From assembly GCA_018292915.2 (NCBI GenBank), contig JACVVK020000167.1:377001-441000 (forward strand): DNA of 64,000 nucleotides, written 5' to 3'. This stretch comes from Batillaria attramentaria (lineage: Eukaryota; Mollusca; Gastropoda; Batillariidae). This document shows, piece after piece, positions 33,706 to 48,500 of the stretch. Within the stretch, counting starts at the first letter, position 1. Each line of letters begins with the position of its first letter. The notes below the pieces were generated by a model. That model was not told where the DNA came from and searched no databases. It saw only the letters and a list, made by a program, of their open reading frames with translations. Both the position numbers and the translations under genes were made by a program.

Positions 33706-36700
33706 ATGGCGGAAAAATTCCTTGGCAAGTGGCAGGTTGACTTGGCATCCACGACAGGGCTGGATGAGTTTGGAGCTGCCATTGGTAAGTGAACAGTTTT
33801 CTATTTGGGGCAGTAGTGGTTAATCGACGTGGTCACCAGTGCGAGAAGTCAGGTTCGGCGAGTTCCACTCGGAGCAAAGAATCAAGTTTCCTTCTTGTAC
33901 GTGTCACCGTTCGTTCGGGCCGATCGTCACAGGGTATTCCGCTCTCCGGGCACTCCGGCTTCCTCTCCCTCTGCTTTGGCCGGAATGTTCAGTCCACAAA
34001 ATTTACTAAAAAAATAAATGCAATTCTAAATTTTGAAGCTTAAACAGCTGGGCTGACCCTTCGCACAACGTGATTGTAATCTGTCCACTGATGTCCAGTG
34101 TGTGAGAGAGAATGCGTGTGATTCACATGAGCGTGCGTGTTGGGTTCAGCCGGTTCGCGGCGCTTTGAGCCGATCATCAAGAAATTGTGTAAAGCGCCTT
34201 AACAATACACAGTTATTATTATTGTTGGGACCAAACACACTGTATGTAGACTAAGACCTATAATATTATGTCTTATGCCGGAAAGCTAGCGTAGCATAAC
34301 TGGTATGGTACGTGCCTGGTCAGTTCTACTGTGTGCCCACATCGAGTCCTTTCTGTCAACCGCCGGCGTGTCAGGTTGTGTTTGTCGGTCTGTCCGTCAC
34401 TGGCATTCAGTCCCAGCCGTTAGCGTTTGTGAGTCCGTCCCAGGTCATTCCATGGTCGGTTTGCCGTGTGTCACAGTGTCGAGTCTGTGTGTCTGTTCGT
34501 CTGTCTCTTCTTCGTTTTGATATGCATGTCTGTTCAAGTCGTCCATCCGTTCGGCTTCATTGAGTTTGTCAGTGGCTTTGTCTCAACATCAGTGACCGCT
34601 CCGTTTTCCTGTTCGCCGTTTCGATCTGCATGTCTGGTCGTTCATCCGCCTGTGCGTTCTCAGTTCCGACGGTGTAAAGTGTACGCCAAGCCAGCGCCTC
34701 AGTGTCTCGATATGAATGCCCGTCTGTTCGTAGGTTCGTTCGGCGTCAGGCTTAATACAATCACTGATGTCATCTCAAGCCGGTGCCTGCACCATGTGGT
34801 GTGCTCTGGTGTTGTTTCACTTGTGGGGATAAGCCCGATAGCTCAGTGGTCTGGCTCTAGAGCCGGGATAACTGACCCCGCCGGGCGGGGTCTTGAATCT
34901 GGGAACCCCGACAACATTTTGCGCTTGGTTTTTCCTGGTTGTCCTGTCTCAGTCTCAGTTTAGGACTCAGCCCGGCAGATTTACATCAGTATTGCAGTGC
35001 AGTACTACGAAACAGTTTTTTTTTTTACTAACTTGACGACTCGAAGGATACCGCCGCTGAGGACTGAAACCGCTGACGGGCAAAGTTACACATGATGCGT
35101 GTTGAAGCATGTATTTGGTCACTTGACCCTACAACGTGAAAAATGTGCGCCGTGGGTCATCACATAGTTCCTGCGTACGCATTCATTCTTGCTAGTCAGT
35201 AATCCCTTGTCTAGACCACACACACCTTGTTCTCTGCCCTCAGCTGTCTGTACTTGGCTCGCTGCCTGTATGTCATGTTTCGCGGCCTTGAACGTTTGCT
35301 CTCGTCAGTGGCGTGTTGTTAATGGCCACTCTAAACAAGCACGCGGTAAGGAAGCTGCAACCTCCTTGCGGATCTCTCACAGTAAAAAAAAAAAAAAAAA
35401 AGGAAACTGAAGAGAAGAAGAAGAAAAAAAAAACTGATTGTGCGAAGAGAAATACCTCTGGGCTGAGTCAGTATCGGTTTGGAGAATAGACGACTCCACT
35501 CCTGTCAATTAAAAGGGTCGATCCCCTAGAATTCAGCCAATCGCGTCCCGTGGCATAATGAGCATGGCCGGCAAACGTTTTGCCAGACACCGTACAGCGA
35601 GGGAAGCTCATGATGTTTGATATATGACTGAAACATGAAAAGAAAGCAGTAAGTCCATGGACGTCATTTCAGTCTCTTTCTTCTTGAAATCACCTCTTTT
35701 CCCATAAAGTGGCGTCATGGACGTACTGTGTTTTGCCAGTATACGGAGTAAAGGGGCAGGTCTTTCCGGGCCGCCGGGTTTGCCACGTGGAGTCGTTTAT
35801 TGTCACACTGAGATCGCTGGCTTGGTTGTGCCCCGGGACGACACGGACTTGCTGAACATACAAACTACGCGAATCCACTGCTTCTCTTGTGGTGGACAAA
35901 TAACGTTAACCCCTCAAATACCGGCACAGCCGGCCAACCCAGCCTGTCCTCTGAATCCACTAGGGACTTACATGTAACTGAGTCCCTGAATCCACTTACT
36001 GGATCAGTGGTCAAGAGTTCAAAGAGAGTTCAGTGATGGTTTATGCCGGCTCAAGTTCTTTCATCACTATCACTGCAGAGGACAGTGTTATTTGTCTTCT
36101 CCGTCAGTACATAGTTATTGTTGTCTGTTGATCACTCTTTGCATTGTGGTGCTATGAATCCCCTCACTGGATCAGTGGTCAGGTCTTTTACTAGTTTTAG
36201 AGTTCAAGTAGAGTTTAGTGATGGTTTATGCCGGCTTAAGTCCTTTCCTCACTATCAGTGCTTAGTACGGTGTGGTATTGTCAGCTGGTGTGGTATTGTT
36301 GTCTGCTGATCACTGACCCTTTGCATGGTGGTACCTAACAGTTTTCCTATTTGTAGCAGCAGTGATAGTTTATAGTGTCAATTTTTATTTGTCCTTGTTC
36401 GTCCAGCAGGTTCGCTTCGAATCTAGTGCTGTGTTACTTAATATTCAAGCACTGATCTATCGCAGAAAATCCCGTGCCTTTGAGTGTACAGCACAGGTTA
36501 AAGGCCCTTTTCCATGACCGACGTACGTTGACAGACATCGGCCAACTTCGCGTCCCAGCTGAAAATCGTCCATGGAAAAGGAGTTGGCAGACATCGGCCG
36601 ACGCGTCGGTGAGAGTAGACTGAGCGGCGCTCTACTCTGGGCGAGTCGGTGACCTTGTCGGCGGAAATCCAAGCGATCTGAGTGGCCGCTAGCGGAATGC

Positions 36701-38748
36701 GACCGGAAACTTTGAAGATGGCGGCTAGCAGTGTTCAGCCTCAACTTTCGGCGGTTAAAGTCATCGAAATAATCGATTTGATTCACGACCGGCCATACTT
36801 ATGGGAGCGAATCGGCGAGCGCGCGTTTCCATGGCAGATTTTAGTTGCCCGACAATCGGCGGATGTCTGTCAACGTACGTCGGTCATGGAAAAGGGGCTT
36901 TAGGGCTCCTTCAGACGTAAAATGCACTCCCAGCCAATTAAATTGGCTCGCCAGGGGCACTGAAGCGCCCCGCCGTTGGCTCGCCAGTGAATAGAACACG
37001 GTCGTATTATGTTTTTTCCTCTGTCGCCACGCCAGTCAATCGCCGCTGACCGCACGATATCGCTCTGTGTGTATTGTCCAGCGTCAGGCCGGCGAGTCAA
37101 TCCACTCGCTGCACGCTCCTAGCGTGTGTACAGAAAAGCCGTTCGGCCAGCGTGCGAAGGCTCCGCACACTCCAAAGTCTGAATTCTCTCCCATCTAGGT
37201 CTTCCATCTTAGCAAAACAAACGCTGGCGGCGCACAGACTTAACAAAATGCGCGCACTGGGCATGTTATGTGGAATGCCATTTTTTTAACGGAGCAGTAA
37301 AATGGGGCATTGTTTATACTTGCGGGCGCAGAGAGAAGATTGCTGTAATCTGGTGTAAGTGTGCCGCCCGTATACATTTACCAGGCTGGGGAATTTTCAG
37401 TCATTTGGTAATTTTCAGTCAAATTTCCTATCCTTTAAAGCCAAAAACAAAAAATCTGAGTTCCAGCAAGAGAACATTAGTGCATCATGATACATGTAAT
37501 GCCATGTGGGACAGTCTAACATCATGTTTTTGAAGACTTGCATGTCAGTAACAGGGCAGTATATTACTTTGGTGTGCCAGGAGTAGGCTACTAGATGTCT
37601 TTCAATATGCTAAACTATGTTTTCTGCAGTAGAGCGTTGCCCCCATGGTCCCCCAGCAGGGCTCTGCCTCTGCACCCTGGCGTTTCAGCCTTTTTTTTCC
37701 CTCAGCAATTCCCCTGCCTGATCTACGTGACATTCAGGTTACAGCAGTTCTAACTCTTAAAAGCCCATACAAAAATCACAATTTTACTTGAAATCTTCAG
37801 GTCACTAGATGCCCCTTCAAGCCACTCTCACCATTACAATCTACAGTGATCTCGGTCCTAGCGGAGAAGGCCCAGGCCTTGCGTAATAGCGGCTTGAAAT
37901 GACTCCTTCTGGTGTGCAGTGGCTTGTTCTCTTTAATTAAACAGTCTTATCATATAGTGGGCAGTGGTGGCAAGGCTCGTAAGAGTTAATGTCTGTTAGT
38001 CTTGCGCTGGAAATGTTCAGCCCGTCCACGAAAAAAATTTTAATTCAAAACTGAACTTGTTATTAATCTCAGTCACCGTAAGCACATGCTTACCTGTTTC
38101 GTGACGGCACTGAAAATCATTAGTCTCCATCTGGTTTAGACTAGAGGGAGTACATCCAGCGTTAACGCGAGAAGTGCCCCGGAGTATTAGCAGCTGGGGA
38201 GTATTTCGCGCGTGTTCAGTACACGTACGGCTTCCAAGTTCGTTTCGACTCGGACGAACTGAAATATGCTATGGAGAGTAATTGGGTTGCAAACACAAAC
38301 ACAGCTATACAGTTATACACAGAATCAGCACGCAAACTGATCCCGGCTGGGACCAAATATTTGTGCTGGCCTTTTTCTCGTTGTCCCGTCTTTGATAATG
38401 ATATCACCCTTACGTGGTGAGAAAAAGGACGTTAAACTCCCAAACATCCATCCATCCAGTACGCAAATTGTACATTGTATTAGCCCAGGTTATTAGATTG
38501 CGTTGCACGTTACTCCCCGTTGCTGCCTGCGCTGGAATTGCTTGAGACCAGTTTAGTGACCTGATGGAGTCACGGTTACACTGGGTTGCGAACACGAGCA
38601 CTCAGTCTTGTAAGCCTTGTGATACACACTGTGACCCATTTCCTGAACAACTCCAGACAGCTTCAAAATTCCACGCGTGCCAGGAAGTTGCTCTGGTTCT
38701 GATTATCTAACCTTAAAACACTCGACGGTCTGCTTGGCCCGGTTTAGT

Positions 38749-38813
<65 letters not shown>

Positions 38814-38879
38814 CACGGTGTGTGTGTGTGTGTGTGACAGAGAGAGAGAGAGAGAGAGAGACTCGGAAAGAGTGTATGT

Positions 38880-38927
<48 letters not shown>

Positions 38928-38963
38928 CACAGTGACTCAGAGAGAGTGTGTGTGTGTGTGTGA

Positions 38964-39010
<47 letters not shown>

Positions 39011-41340
39011 ACAGTGTGTGTGTGTGTGTGTCACAGTGTGTGTGTGTGTGTGTGTGTGTGTGACGGCCGTGGCCCGGCGGGGTACTGATAGCTTCAAGCT
39101 GCACTGACGCGGCCTTGGTTCTTGAAGCTGGCCTCAAGCGGCACTGACGTGACTAACCCGGGATACTTCTAGCCTCAAGCTGCATTGACCCGGGGCACTT
39201 CCAGCCTCAAGCTGCTTAGACCAGGGGCACATTACGCTGCGGAGTACACCCCGCGTGTCCTTTACACTCACCGGGTACCCGCGTGACACGGGAGGCAAGC
39301 GCTGTAGCTAACGAATACAGTTCGCCCCATTAACTCATTTACGCGAGAGAAAGAAAGATAAAACTTCCACGTAAATCACCGTCGTGCAGCCACAAGTGGC
39401 ATGCGTGAGTAAAGCCTGCTGCTAAAGAGTTACTCCGGAAGGGAGGGAAACCGTCTACCTTCATCTGGTAGAAATGCCTAAAGCGCCATTGACTTGTTAG
39501 GCGCCTAGGCCGTTTTTCTAAATGGAAACAGGAGTGTGTTCATTGCGCGGAAAGAGGGAGAGGGAGTGCACGGCAGGTCGTTAGGGAAGTCTGTCTGAGT
39601 GTCTCCTAGTGTTGAAAAAAGACACCTTACACTGAGAGGGGGGGGGGGGGGGGTCAGTGACCCTTTATCCGCCGCTACAGGTTTGTGGGAAATGAACTAA
39701 CACGTAGCCCACAGTCCCTCTGATTCCCCATGGCCGGAAACCCATCTGGATTTCTTTCTGCCGTGCAGTGACACAACACTGTAAGTCCCTGGCGTCATTG
39801 GATGGAAAAAGGGCTGATTTCAAAATGAAAGACACTCGCGTAATGGTCCTTTTCCACAAAATGATGTCATGGACTTGCTGTGTCAGTTTTGTCATTACAC
39901 TGACGACAGTTTTGTCAAGCAAATCGAGGGTTCCCTGCTATCGATACAGATAGAAAGAAGAGAGAGAGGACGTTCTGGCCTATGGAACCGCCGTGGCATA
40001 CACCGACAGACAATCCTACACGTGTAATATGTCTGAGTATTGGTGCACTGTGATTGGCTGCACTTATGTGACTCAGTCACCTGTCAGGCGTGTGTGTATT
40101 CATTTTATCGCACTGGGGTTTGGTCGAGGGTTGCATCATCCCGTAAGAAATGCTGACAAGTGCAAAACTGAGTTGGTGGACAATATCCGAAGAGTGCTGG
40201 AAGTTGCACTGATGGCTCACGTGCTCTTTCGTGATGTCAGCGTCGGCTCAGCAGCAGGAGTGGTTTCAGTGGTCTGGACGGAGACGTCACACAGCTCCGC
40301 CTCGACTGTGACGTCACTACCATCTAGTCTCAGCCGCAGTTCGGAAAATTGGCGGAGAAGCGTCTTTTATCTCCCGGTGTCCTTTTCCATGCCTTTGGCA
40401 ATACAGATGTCTAAGCTGCCATGAAATCTGTTAACAACACGGTAAAGATGTAGACCTAAACCGACGATAATCAAACTAGGCTCACGTTTCCCGGTAACTA
40501 CTTTGCGGATGTGATCAATTGTTGATCAGTGTAGTGTGTCGGTTCCAGTTCGGTGGCTTCGCGTGTTTCTCACGGCGGAGAAGTTTTGGCTTTTTACGAG
40601 TCACGCTCGCAGTGCACTGATGGGAGACGGATCGACCTACTTGCGCGGTGATTACCAACTGTGGCAGAGATGAGACGAGAGGCGAAATCGACGCGTGCAG
40701 TTTGGACAGAAATGCCTCCGTTTCAAAGTCCGGTTTTAATGTTGATGCGTTGTGTTTCGGTAACCGAGGTATGCTTATATTATACCCTACAGCACAGTGT
40801 GAGCCGGACTAACTCGTCAGTCTTTAGTATCTGATAAAGAGATAACAAGTTTTCCTTAGTCAGTACAGTCATGTCAGTAAGCGCATCGGCCATACTGAAT
40901 GACCTTTTTTTTAACAGGTCAAGGACGCAGGGCCATGATCAAGCTTCTAAAAATTCATGTACTCAGCCGGCAGCCACAAAATTTATATCATGGAATCCAA
41001 ACTTGGTACATTTCGTGTGTGCTGAGAACAAACTGTTGCAGACACTGAAATGTGCAACTATTGAGAATGAAACCGTCCTTTGTAGAGGGTGGGTTAGTTA
41101 ACGCCGCGCAAACAACAAAGTCTATTTCGCGGCTATTGGAGGGGGTGGGACTGAGTGTGAACAGACGGTGAAGTAGAGGTGAGGGTGGAGGGGGGGGGGG
41201 GAGGATAGGTCAGTAGTGTGGATCACACGAACCCTATCGGCAATGAGTCAGATTTGATAGAGATTGAATGTCGTTCGAGTGGGACTGAAGTCCGGACCTG
41301 CTGATAAAGAGAGCGCAGGGAGCATGTGACAGTGTGGTAC

Positions 41341-41386
<46 letters not shown>

Positions 41387-43937
41387 GGGGAAGGTGGGGG
41401 GCCATATTTGGACTCTATAATCTTCTGATATCTAAAGAAATCAGTGAGTCACACAGTATCACTTACAATCCATATACAGGCAATAAGCCACTGTAATAAG
41501 AAGATAGGTACTTGGCACATGTCACGTAGAATTGGATTTTTTTTTTTTAAAGTTTCTTCCGTTTTTGGATGGCCTTGAGTTTTCTTTTCTTTTAGTAATG
41601 GCACCCAATGTAATTGGATAATTTGTTTGTTTTTATGTTGTTGGTGGTGGTTTTTTTGTTTTTTTGTTTGTTTCTTTGTTTGTTTGTTTTGTTTTGTATT
41701 AGTCCTCTGCGAAGACGGTTTCAAAGACGGCAACACCCGAAAAAGACTTGAGCAATTTTGGTCCAGAAAGGTTTTGCACCATCGACCTACCGATCTCGAG
41801 TACAGGCTCCGCTGTTCTTGCAAGCGCTATAGCATTGGACAATGCACCTGTTGGGAAATTGTGTATAACATTATGTAGATACTGTATCAACATACATGTA
41901 CCAAAGATTTTCGTTAAACATACATCCTACAGGTCTTTTCAGCTCTTTTAAGCTCACACACTGACTTGGACGTATAACGGTGACAAGAACGTGGTACCAT
42001 TTAGATGTGTGCAAAATATGAACCATTTTAGGACTGTCGTTGCTAAGATATGAGCCACAATGTGAGCCGAAACGTGCGCCTGCCGCCCACTTCACTAGTT
42101 AGTGAAGTGACGTGTTTGTATGAAACTGACCATGGCTACGGCCAGGTGGCCGTCTCGGTGCAAGTCGCACGTTGTCGACAAGTTTATACAAACCTCTAAA
42201 ATACACTTTGGGAGGACCATTGGCTCAGTAGTGGCAGCATCTGTGTAAAACACGTTGTTTTGTTTTTTAACAGGGTGGGAGTTTTGTTGTTTTTTTGTTT
42301 TTTGTTTTTTTTTTTTGTGGTGGTGTTGTTGTTGTTGCTTTTCTTGTTGTTGTTGTTGGTTTGTTGGTTTTTTTTTGGTTGTTGTTGTTGTTTTAAAGAT
42401 CGGAATTAGGAAGCAGGTCCATTCCTGACCCGATTTAGCAGGTTGGTGTTTTTCCGTTTCTTTTGTCCTTCCTTCTTCATTTTCCCATTTATTTTTTTCC
42501 ATTTATGCTATATTCATTTGCAGGTTACAATATATGCATTTCATAATAGTATTAATAACAAGAACTTGTCCTGTACAAAGCTGTCTCGCTCACTTTCTGT
42601 TTTCCTAACAGGTACTTGCACTATTTTGTCACCTAGGCTTATACACCAAATGCACACGAACTAACTAAAAAAAATTAAATAAATAAATAGAAATAGCAAG
42701 GTATAGGAGAGTTGCTCATCCTGCCACACGCCCCGTTAATCTATTTTAGGGTACTGGTTGTATTTTCATGCAGGTCAGTGCTTGACGAGTACATTACTTT
42801 ACAGCAAAATGAGAAAGAACTGAAGGCATAGTCTTAGGAGGTGTTTGCCCGGTTTTTGCTGGTTATCACTCTAGCATATTGATTAACAAAAAAGCCGGCG
42901 AGCCAGCAGCTCCAGTTCTGTAGTCCCCGGGTCAAACTGCCCAAACCGGCAGAGCCGCTGATAACGCGTAATGGCGTGACAAAGTTCATTGTCTTATAGA
43001 GCACGCTTGGTTTTTTCCCTGACAAGTTATGCTCAGTTGGTGTAGTTCGCCCGCTAGGGGGTGCAAATGTATACCAGTCTTATGCAGGGGGGAGCAAATG
43101 TACTCTAGCTCTCTACTCAGCGGGGCGATTGTGTCCCGCCCGTCAGTCCTGTCAGCTCTCGCGAGATTTACGCGCTATTTTCATCGAAGGGCTCGTTTCC
43201 GGAAATCTAAACGGTTACAAATTACGACAGACTCCTTTGCTTGCACACATAATTATCTTCACCCTTTGATTGGTACATTCGTTTAACGCTTTCGTTAAAG
43301 TTCAGTGTTCCCTGAAGCTTCCAAAACTGTTGGTCACTTTGACCATCTCTGTCAAATTCAGAGGGTCATTTTGTAAAATCGGTGAAGTACAGCCTCAAAA
43401 TCTGTATGTGGTGGAAAAGGACGTTAAACCCCAAAACACCCACCCACCCACCCTCCGCGTCAGATTCTGAAATCTCTGCATAAACGATGCACATTATGTG
43501 CGTAATAAGTAACACTGAAGTCACATTCATAAAACGAAGTTAGCGTGACTTCAGCTCGCGAGACCCAAATGCAGGATACATTTGCACCCGGTCCTGAGCA
43601 GCTGGTGTACATTTGCTCCCCCTGTATATGACTGGTGTACATTTGCTCCCCCTGTATATGACTGGTATACATTTGCACCCCCTAACAGGCGAACTGTACC
43701 AACCGAGCGACAGTTATCGGGTGGGGCGGTAGCTAAACAGAATGGCCTTCACTGATAAGGCAGCCCCACATCGTGTAATAAACTGGCGAGACCGTTGTCG
43801 TGGAAGCTGTTCGTTTCTGCACCGGATTTACCCAGTAAAATCAGTGATTAAGTTGCCTGCACATTACGGGCATAATCCCAGGGAAAGACGTGTGTTGGGG
43901 TTGGTGTTGACTGCCTGACAGGCATCTGTAGACTAGT

Positions 43938-43990
<53 letters not shown>

Positions 43991-44094
43991 AGAGAGAGAG
44001 AGAGAGAGACTTCGACTTCTTTATAGGCCTTGGCCTATGACAAAGCGAGTTGTGTCAAAGTCGGTTAAATGTGGTAAGCACAAAATGAACGGGA

Positions 44095-44157
<63 letters not shown>

Positions 44158-45476
44158 GTCATTTCCCACCGTGCACGTGTATCCCACGTTTTTGGCTCTT
44201 TTTCGGTTTTGGCCCCGCATGCAAACTCAGGCAAGATTATCTGTTCCTTGGCGGCTCTTATAGCAGCAAACGCGAGTACAATCAAAGTGCAACACTCCCA
44301 CGAAGCCAAATTAAAATCCAAGCAGGCATAAATTAAACACGTCAGCACTATCATTGGAAACTGAATTAAAGCCATTGTCCTCATAAATCGGTCGGACCTT
44401 TTAGCACGATATCCCCTGGGCCCGTATGTAAAAGTCGAGGTTAATTTAACCCACGCGGGCTACGGGCCTAACCCAGACTAGGACAAAACCCGCCGAAAGC
44501 AAAATTAAATAAAGAAGGAAGCGAAGAAATGAAGACAAAAATCCTTCTATAACGGCTCAGGCATCTTCCTGAAATGGACCCGCTTCCTGATTTAAAACAA
44601 AAAAACAACAGAAAATTTAACCCTAGATCTAGTTTAGTTCGAGGTTAGACTCTAACCCGGGGCTAAAAGCACTAACCTCGACTATTACATACGGGCCCAG
44701 ATCTCCAACGTAGCAAGAGGGAAGTCACAGGGCGGTCTGGGTCAGTATTTACGTGGGCGCATCCCATAATTATCACAGAAACAACCGAACAACGACGGTA
44801 ACGTCAAAGACACCAAGTCATCAGACCCCGCCGCATCATAAACTGTCCTTGAACTGAGCAGCCGTTCACGTCGGAGTTTGGTGCACTGAACCACTGAGTC
44901 AAGAATGAGATGCACTGACAAAAGCTCTGGCAGACGGGTTGCCATGGTAACGAAATATTGCCGCTAATCGTCGTGTCTGCTGCATGCAAAACAAACACCT
45001 CAAATTAGGCAGGGGCCATCCGTACCTCCTGGGGGAGAGAGAGAGACAGAGAGATTCACCACAGACATCGCTTATCTCATTCACACCGACGTGGAGGGTG
45101 GGGTGAGTGCTTGGGAGTTTAACGTCCTTTTCCACCACGTATGGGTGATATCAAAGACAGGGCAACGAGAAAAAGGCCAGCACAAATATCTGGCCCCTGC
45201 CGGGATTCGAACTCACGACTCGAGCATTGAAAGTCCAACGCTTTACCACGGATTCGGCTATCCCGGCTCCCAGATTTAGTAGGACTTCGTACGGAGGACT
45301 TCGTTGAGCAGCGTAACCCATTTGCATGTAAATTAGGCACGCTAGCCATTAGCTAATCGCGGCAGCGCGTTAGCAGCTCGCGGCCTCTGCCGTGTGAGCT
45401 TGATTTACATGTAAATGGGTTACGCTCAGCGAAGTCCTCCGTACGAAGTCCTCGTGGGAGCAGGGACACACACACA

Positions 45477-45522
<46 letters not shown>

Positions 45523-48500
45523 GCTCATCAGCGAACTAGCAGAACAGACTAGCAGTGTTTCTACTGCTCTGTAGTAAAAGCGTCTAACATAGAGTAGAGT
45601 ACGGGCCATGAAACTCGAGTCAGTTGTACTGAGACGAGTGGGTGTCACTAGTTCTCAACTCTGTGCCTTGCAGCCCCTACCCCCCCCCTCCCTTCCGCCG
45701 CCCCCCTCCCCTCCCCCCCCCACCCCCCCCGCAGAGCAATCATAGAGCCACTAGGCGGCGTAGTGTATCCAGCCAGCCAGCTCATTAATGAGACCTTTGC
45801 TCTAATAGTTGTGATATTAGCCTGTGGAATTTTTGTACGGCGGTGGCATTCTCACGACCCTGATACCCCTCCCTCCTCCTCTCCTCCTCCCCCCCCCCCC
45901 CATACCCACAAGATTGAAATGGTTTACTCTCAGTCTGGTTTCCTCGATCTTGGTTCGCCGCATCTTATGTTGCCAGGCGACAGTGTAACGCATCCTGTGT
46001 CGCCGGCGACACTGAGGGTACGCCGCGTACATAATTATGTGCACGGCGACACTGAGGGTACGCCGCGTATTATGTGCACGGCGACACTGAGGGTACGCCG
46101 CGTATTATGTGCAACGGCGACACTGAGGTACGCCGCGTATTATGTGCACGGCGAGACCGAGGGTACGCCGCATATTATGTGGCCGACGACACTGAGGGTA
46201 CGCCGCATATTATGTGGCCGGCGAGACCGAGGGTACGCCGCGTATTATGTGCACGGCGACACGGCCGTGGGTACGCCGCGTATTATGTGGCCGGCGACAG
46301 CGAGGGTACGCCGCGTATTATGTGACCGAGGGTACGCCGCATATTATGTGGACGGCGTCAGGGTACGCCGCGTATTATGTGACCGAGGGTACGCCGCATA
46401 TTATGTGGACGGCGTCAGGGTACGCCGCGTATTATCTATTATGTGGCCGGCGACATGGAACGCCGCATTACGTCGCCGACGAGAGGGTACGCCGCATATT
46501 ATGTTGCCAGCGACAAAGTAGGCCGGGTGTAGAAGAGTGTGCAACGGAAATCTCGCCAAAACTGAGCTCTTGAAGCACTGACTTTTCTTAATCATGTGCA
46601 GATTTGTTTACGGCGCCTGCCCCGCCCTCGTGTACACACGCACGCACAAATACCAAGTGTGCACGCTAAAAATCCCAAGTCCATCTTTCCAAGAAGAATA
46701 GGCTGTGGCGGCCCAAGCTAGCCACAGGCAGCCCGTACAGCCAACTGACCAATCACTGCCCAAACCTTGCAACGCGCAGGCTGCGTGTGCGACAAAACCG
46801 CTGGCCGCTAGCAGGCAGCCGAGTACGGCAACATGCAGACTGGCAGTCGTGTGCGCAGCCGCAGGCTTTCACTGCTTTGTCCTCCAGCCCTGCGGCGCCT
46901 TGGGTGGCTCAGAACAAGCAGATAACGTAGCCCGAGCAATAGCCATACCAACTTCCATTATTCCAGAAGGATACAGAGTCAGTACGAGTTTTGAAACGCT
47001 CGTTCCGGGCGCGACGTACTCAGACACAAAACTATACGACACTGTCCATTTTCTATAACACCCCCCCCCCCCCCGCTTCACCCCTCACCCCTCCCCCACT
47101 CACCCCTCCACCCCAACAATCTTTCGGGCCGTTTGCGGTTCGCTTGGGGCATCAGATTCAGTCAGTGCCGTCTAGAGTACAGCTATGCCCAAGGGGTTCG
47201 GGGATAAGGGAGTGGTGGGTAGTATTCGGATGAACTTTCTCAGTTGCGGGAACCCTAGACGATTGACATTATAAGAGGAATGTCCTGTTCTCTCTTGTAA
47301 ACCGAGGGAGCGCATCAAGTTTTGTATGTGCATCACGGACGATAAAATGTGACATGAAATATGTATTTGACACGTAGAAGAAGCATTTTATTTTTATTGG
47401 CTCGGCCGAAATAGGGATCACATGATTAATATTAATTTGCAATTATCTGCCATCGTGTGGAGCATTAAGTTACTGGGGGTAGGGGGGGGGGGGTAGGGTG
47501 GAGCGCAGACAAGCGTTTATGGCTGGCGAAAACAGACCAGCCCTGCACGAGGCAACCTTAAGGGGGGGGGGGGGGGGTAAGGGTTTTGGGCGAGGGAAGG
47601 GGGCGGGATCAGCTGCAGACGCAATGCACGTTCTGTGTACAACCCCTTCAGATTGCATCATAGGGGGTGGGGGATGGGTCACTGACGGTTTGGGAAGAGG
47701 GGTGGGGGTGGGGAGTTGCGGATGCAAAGCACGTTCTGTGTACTACCCCTTCAGATTGCATCATGGGGTGTGGGGGTTGGGCCACTGACTGTTGGAAGGA
47801 ATGGAAAGGGGCAGTTGCGGACGCAATGCCGCACGTTCTGTGTACTAGCCCGCACATTGCATCAGTCGTGGCCGGGTGGGGCCGGAGGGGGGGGGGGAGG
47901 ATGCCGGGGGAGCAGTTGCAGACGCAATGCACCTTCGGAGAGGGGGGGGGAGGAGGATCAGTTGCGGAAGCAATGCAGGTTCTGTTTACAAGCCCTCAAA
48001 TTGCATCATTGGGTGTTGATGGAGGGAGGTGGGGATGCAGGACCGGTGTGGGAGACAACTGAGAGGGGAGACCACTGAGTGGCAGTCGGCAATGCTTGCT
48101 GTGCCGGTGTCAGTCACCCACTACGGCCCACAATTTGCATCAGTGACTACTGGATCGAGCAGGTATAAACCGATCATCCATGATCACTAATCAGTTTATA
48201 CACTGACAGATATATTCGTTGTCTGAAACCAAAGAGAGAATACGGCGGGTCTATTCGCAAGCTTCGGCCGGCTTCAGTCTTCCGATTCGGTCAGTGCTGG
48301 CCGGGGAAAAATCCGGGAAGTCAGTCTGAGAGGGGGTGGGAGGGGGGAGGGGTGTGCAGGGCTGCAACGCATAATCGAGTCATGGTTATAAGTCTGTGTA
48401 CTAGCCCACAAACTGCATCACTGCGGACTGGACTAATCAGTCGAGCAGCCGGGTCCGACAGTACATCCCGGATCAGTGGTAATTATTCCAGCGTCAAGTT

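Larger units (their letters stand above)
39236..43020. other. FABP intron 1 segment, mostly unidentified
   Basis: It contains poly-G at 39639-39652, the small MITE at 39773-39883, a GT tract at 41341-41384, and T/G-only tracts at 41625-41700 and 42260-42400. No gene was recognised. Confidence 0.45.

Noticed and set aside
33789..34043. Extension of FABP exon 1 as a longer coding region
   Set aside because: A clear GTAAGT donor at 33785 and SINE sequence immediately afterwards.
46010..46510. CRISPR-like array
   Set aside because: Units are contiguous and degenerate with no unique spacers, and the window is eukaryotic.
45763..46521. 252-aa repeat protein gene
   Set aside because: The frame is made by a 36-bp satellite open in all three frames, with no promoter, exon or family evidence. 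It is kept only as a finding.
46705..47058. 117-aa Ala/Pro-rich open frame
   Set aside because: No recognisable family, no splice support, and it lies in FABP intron 1.
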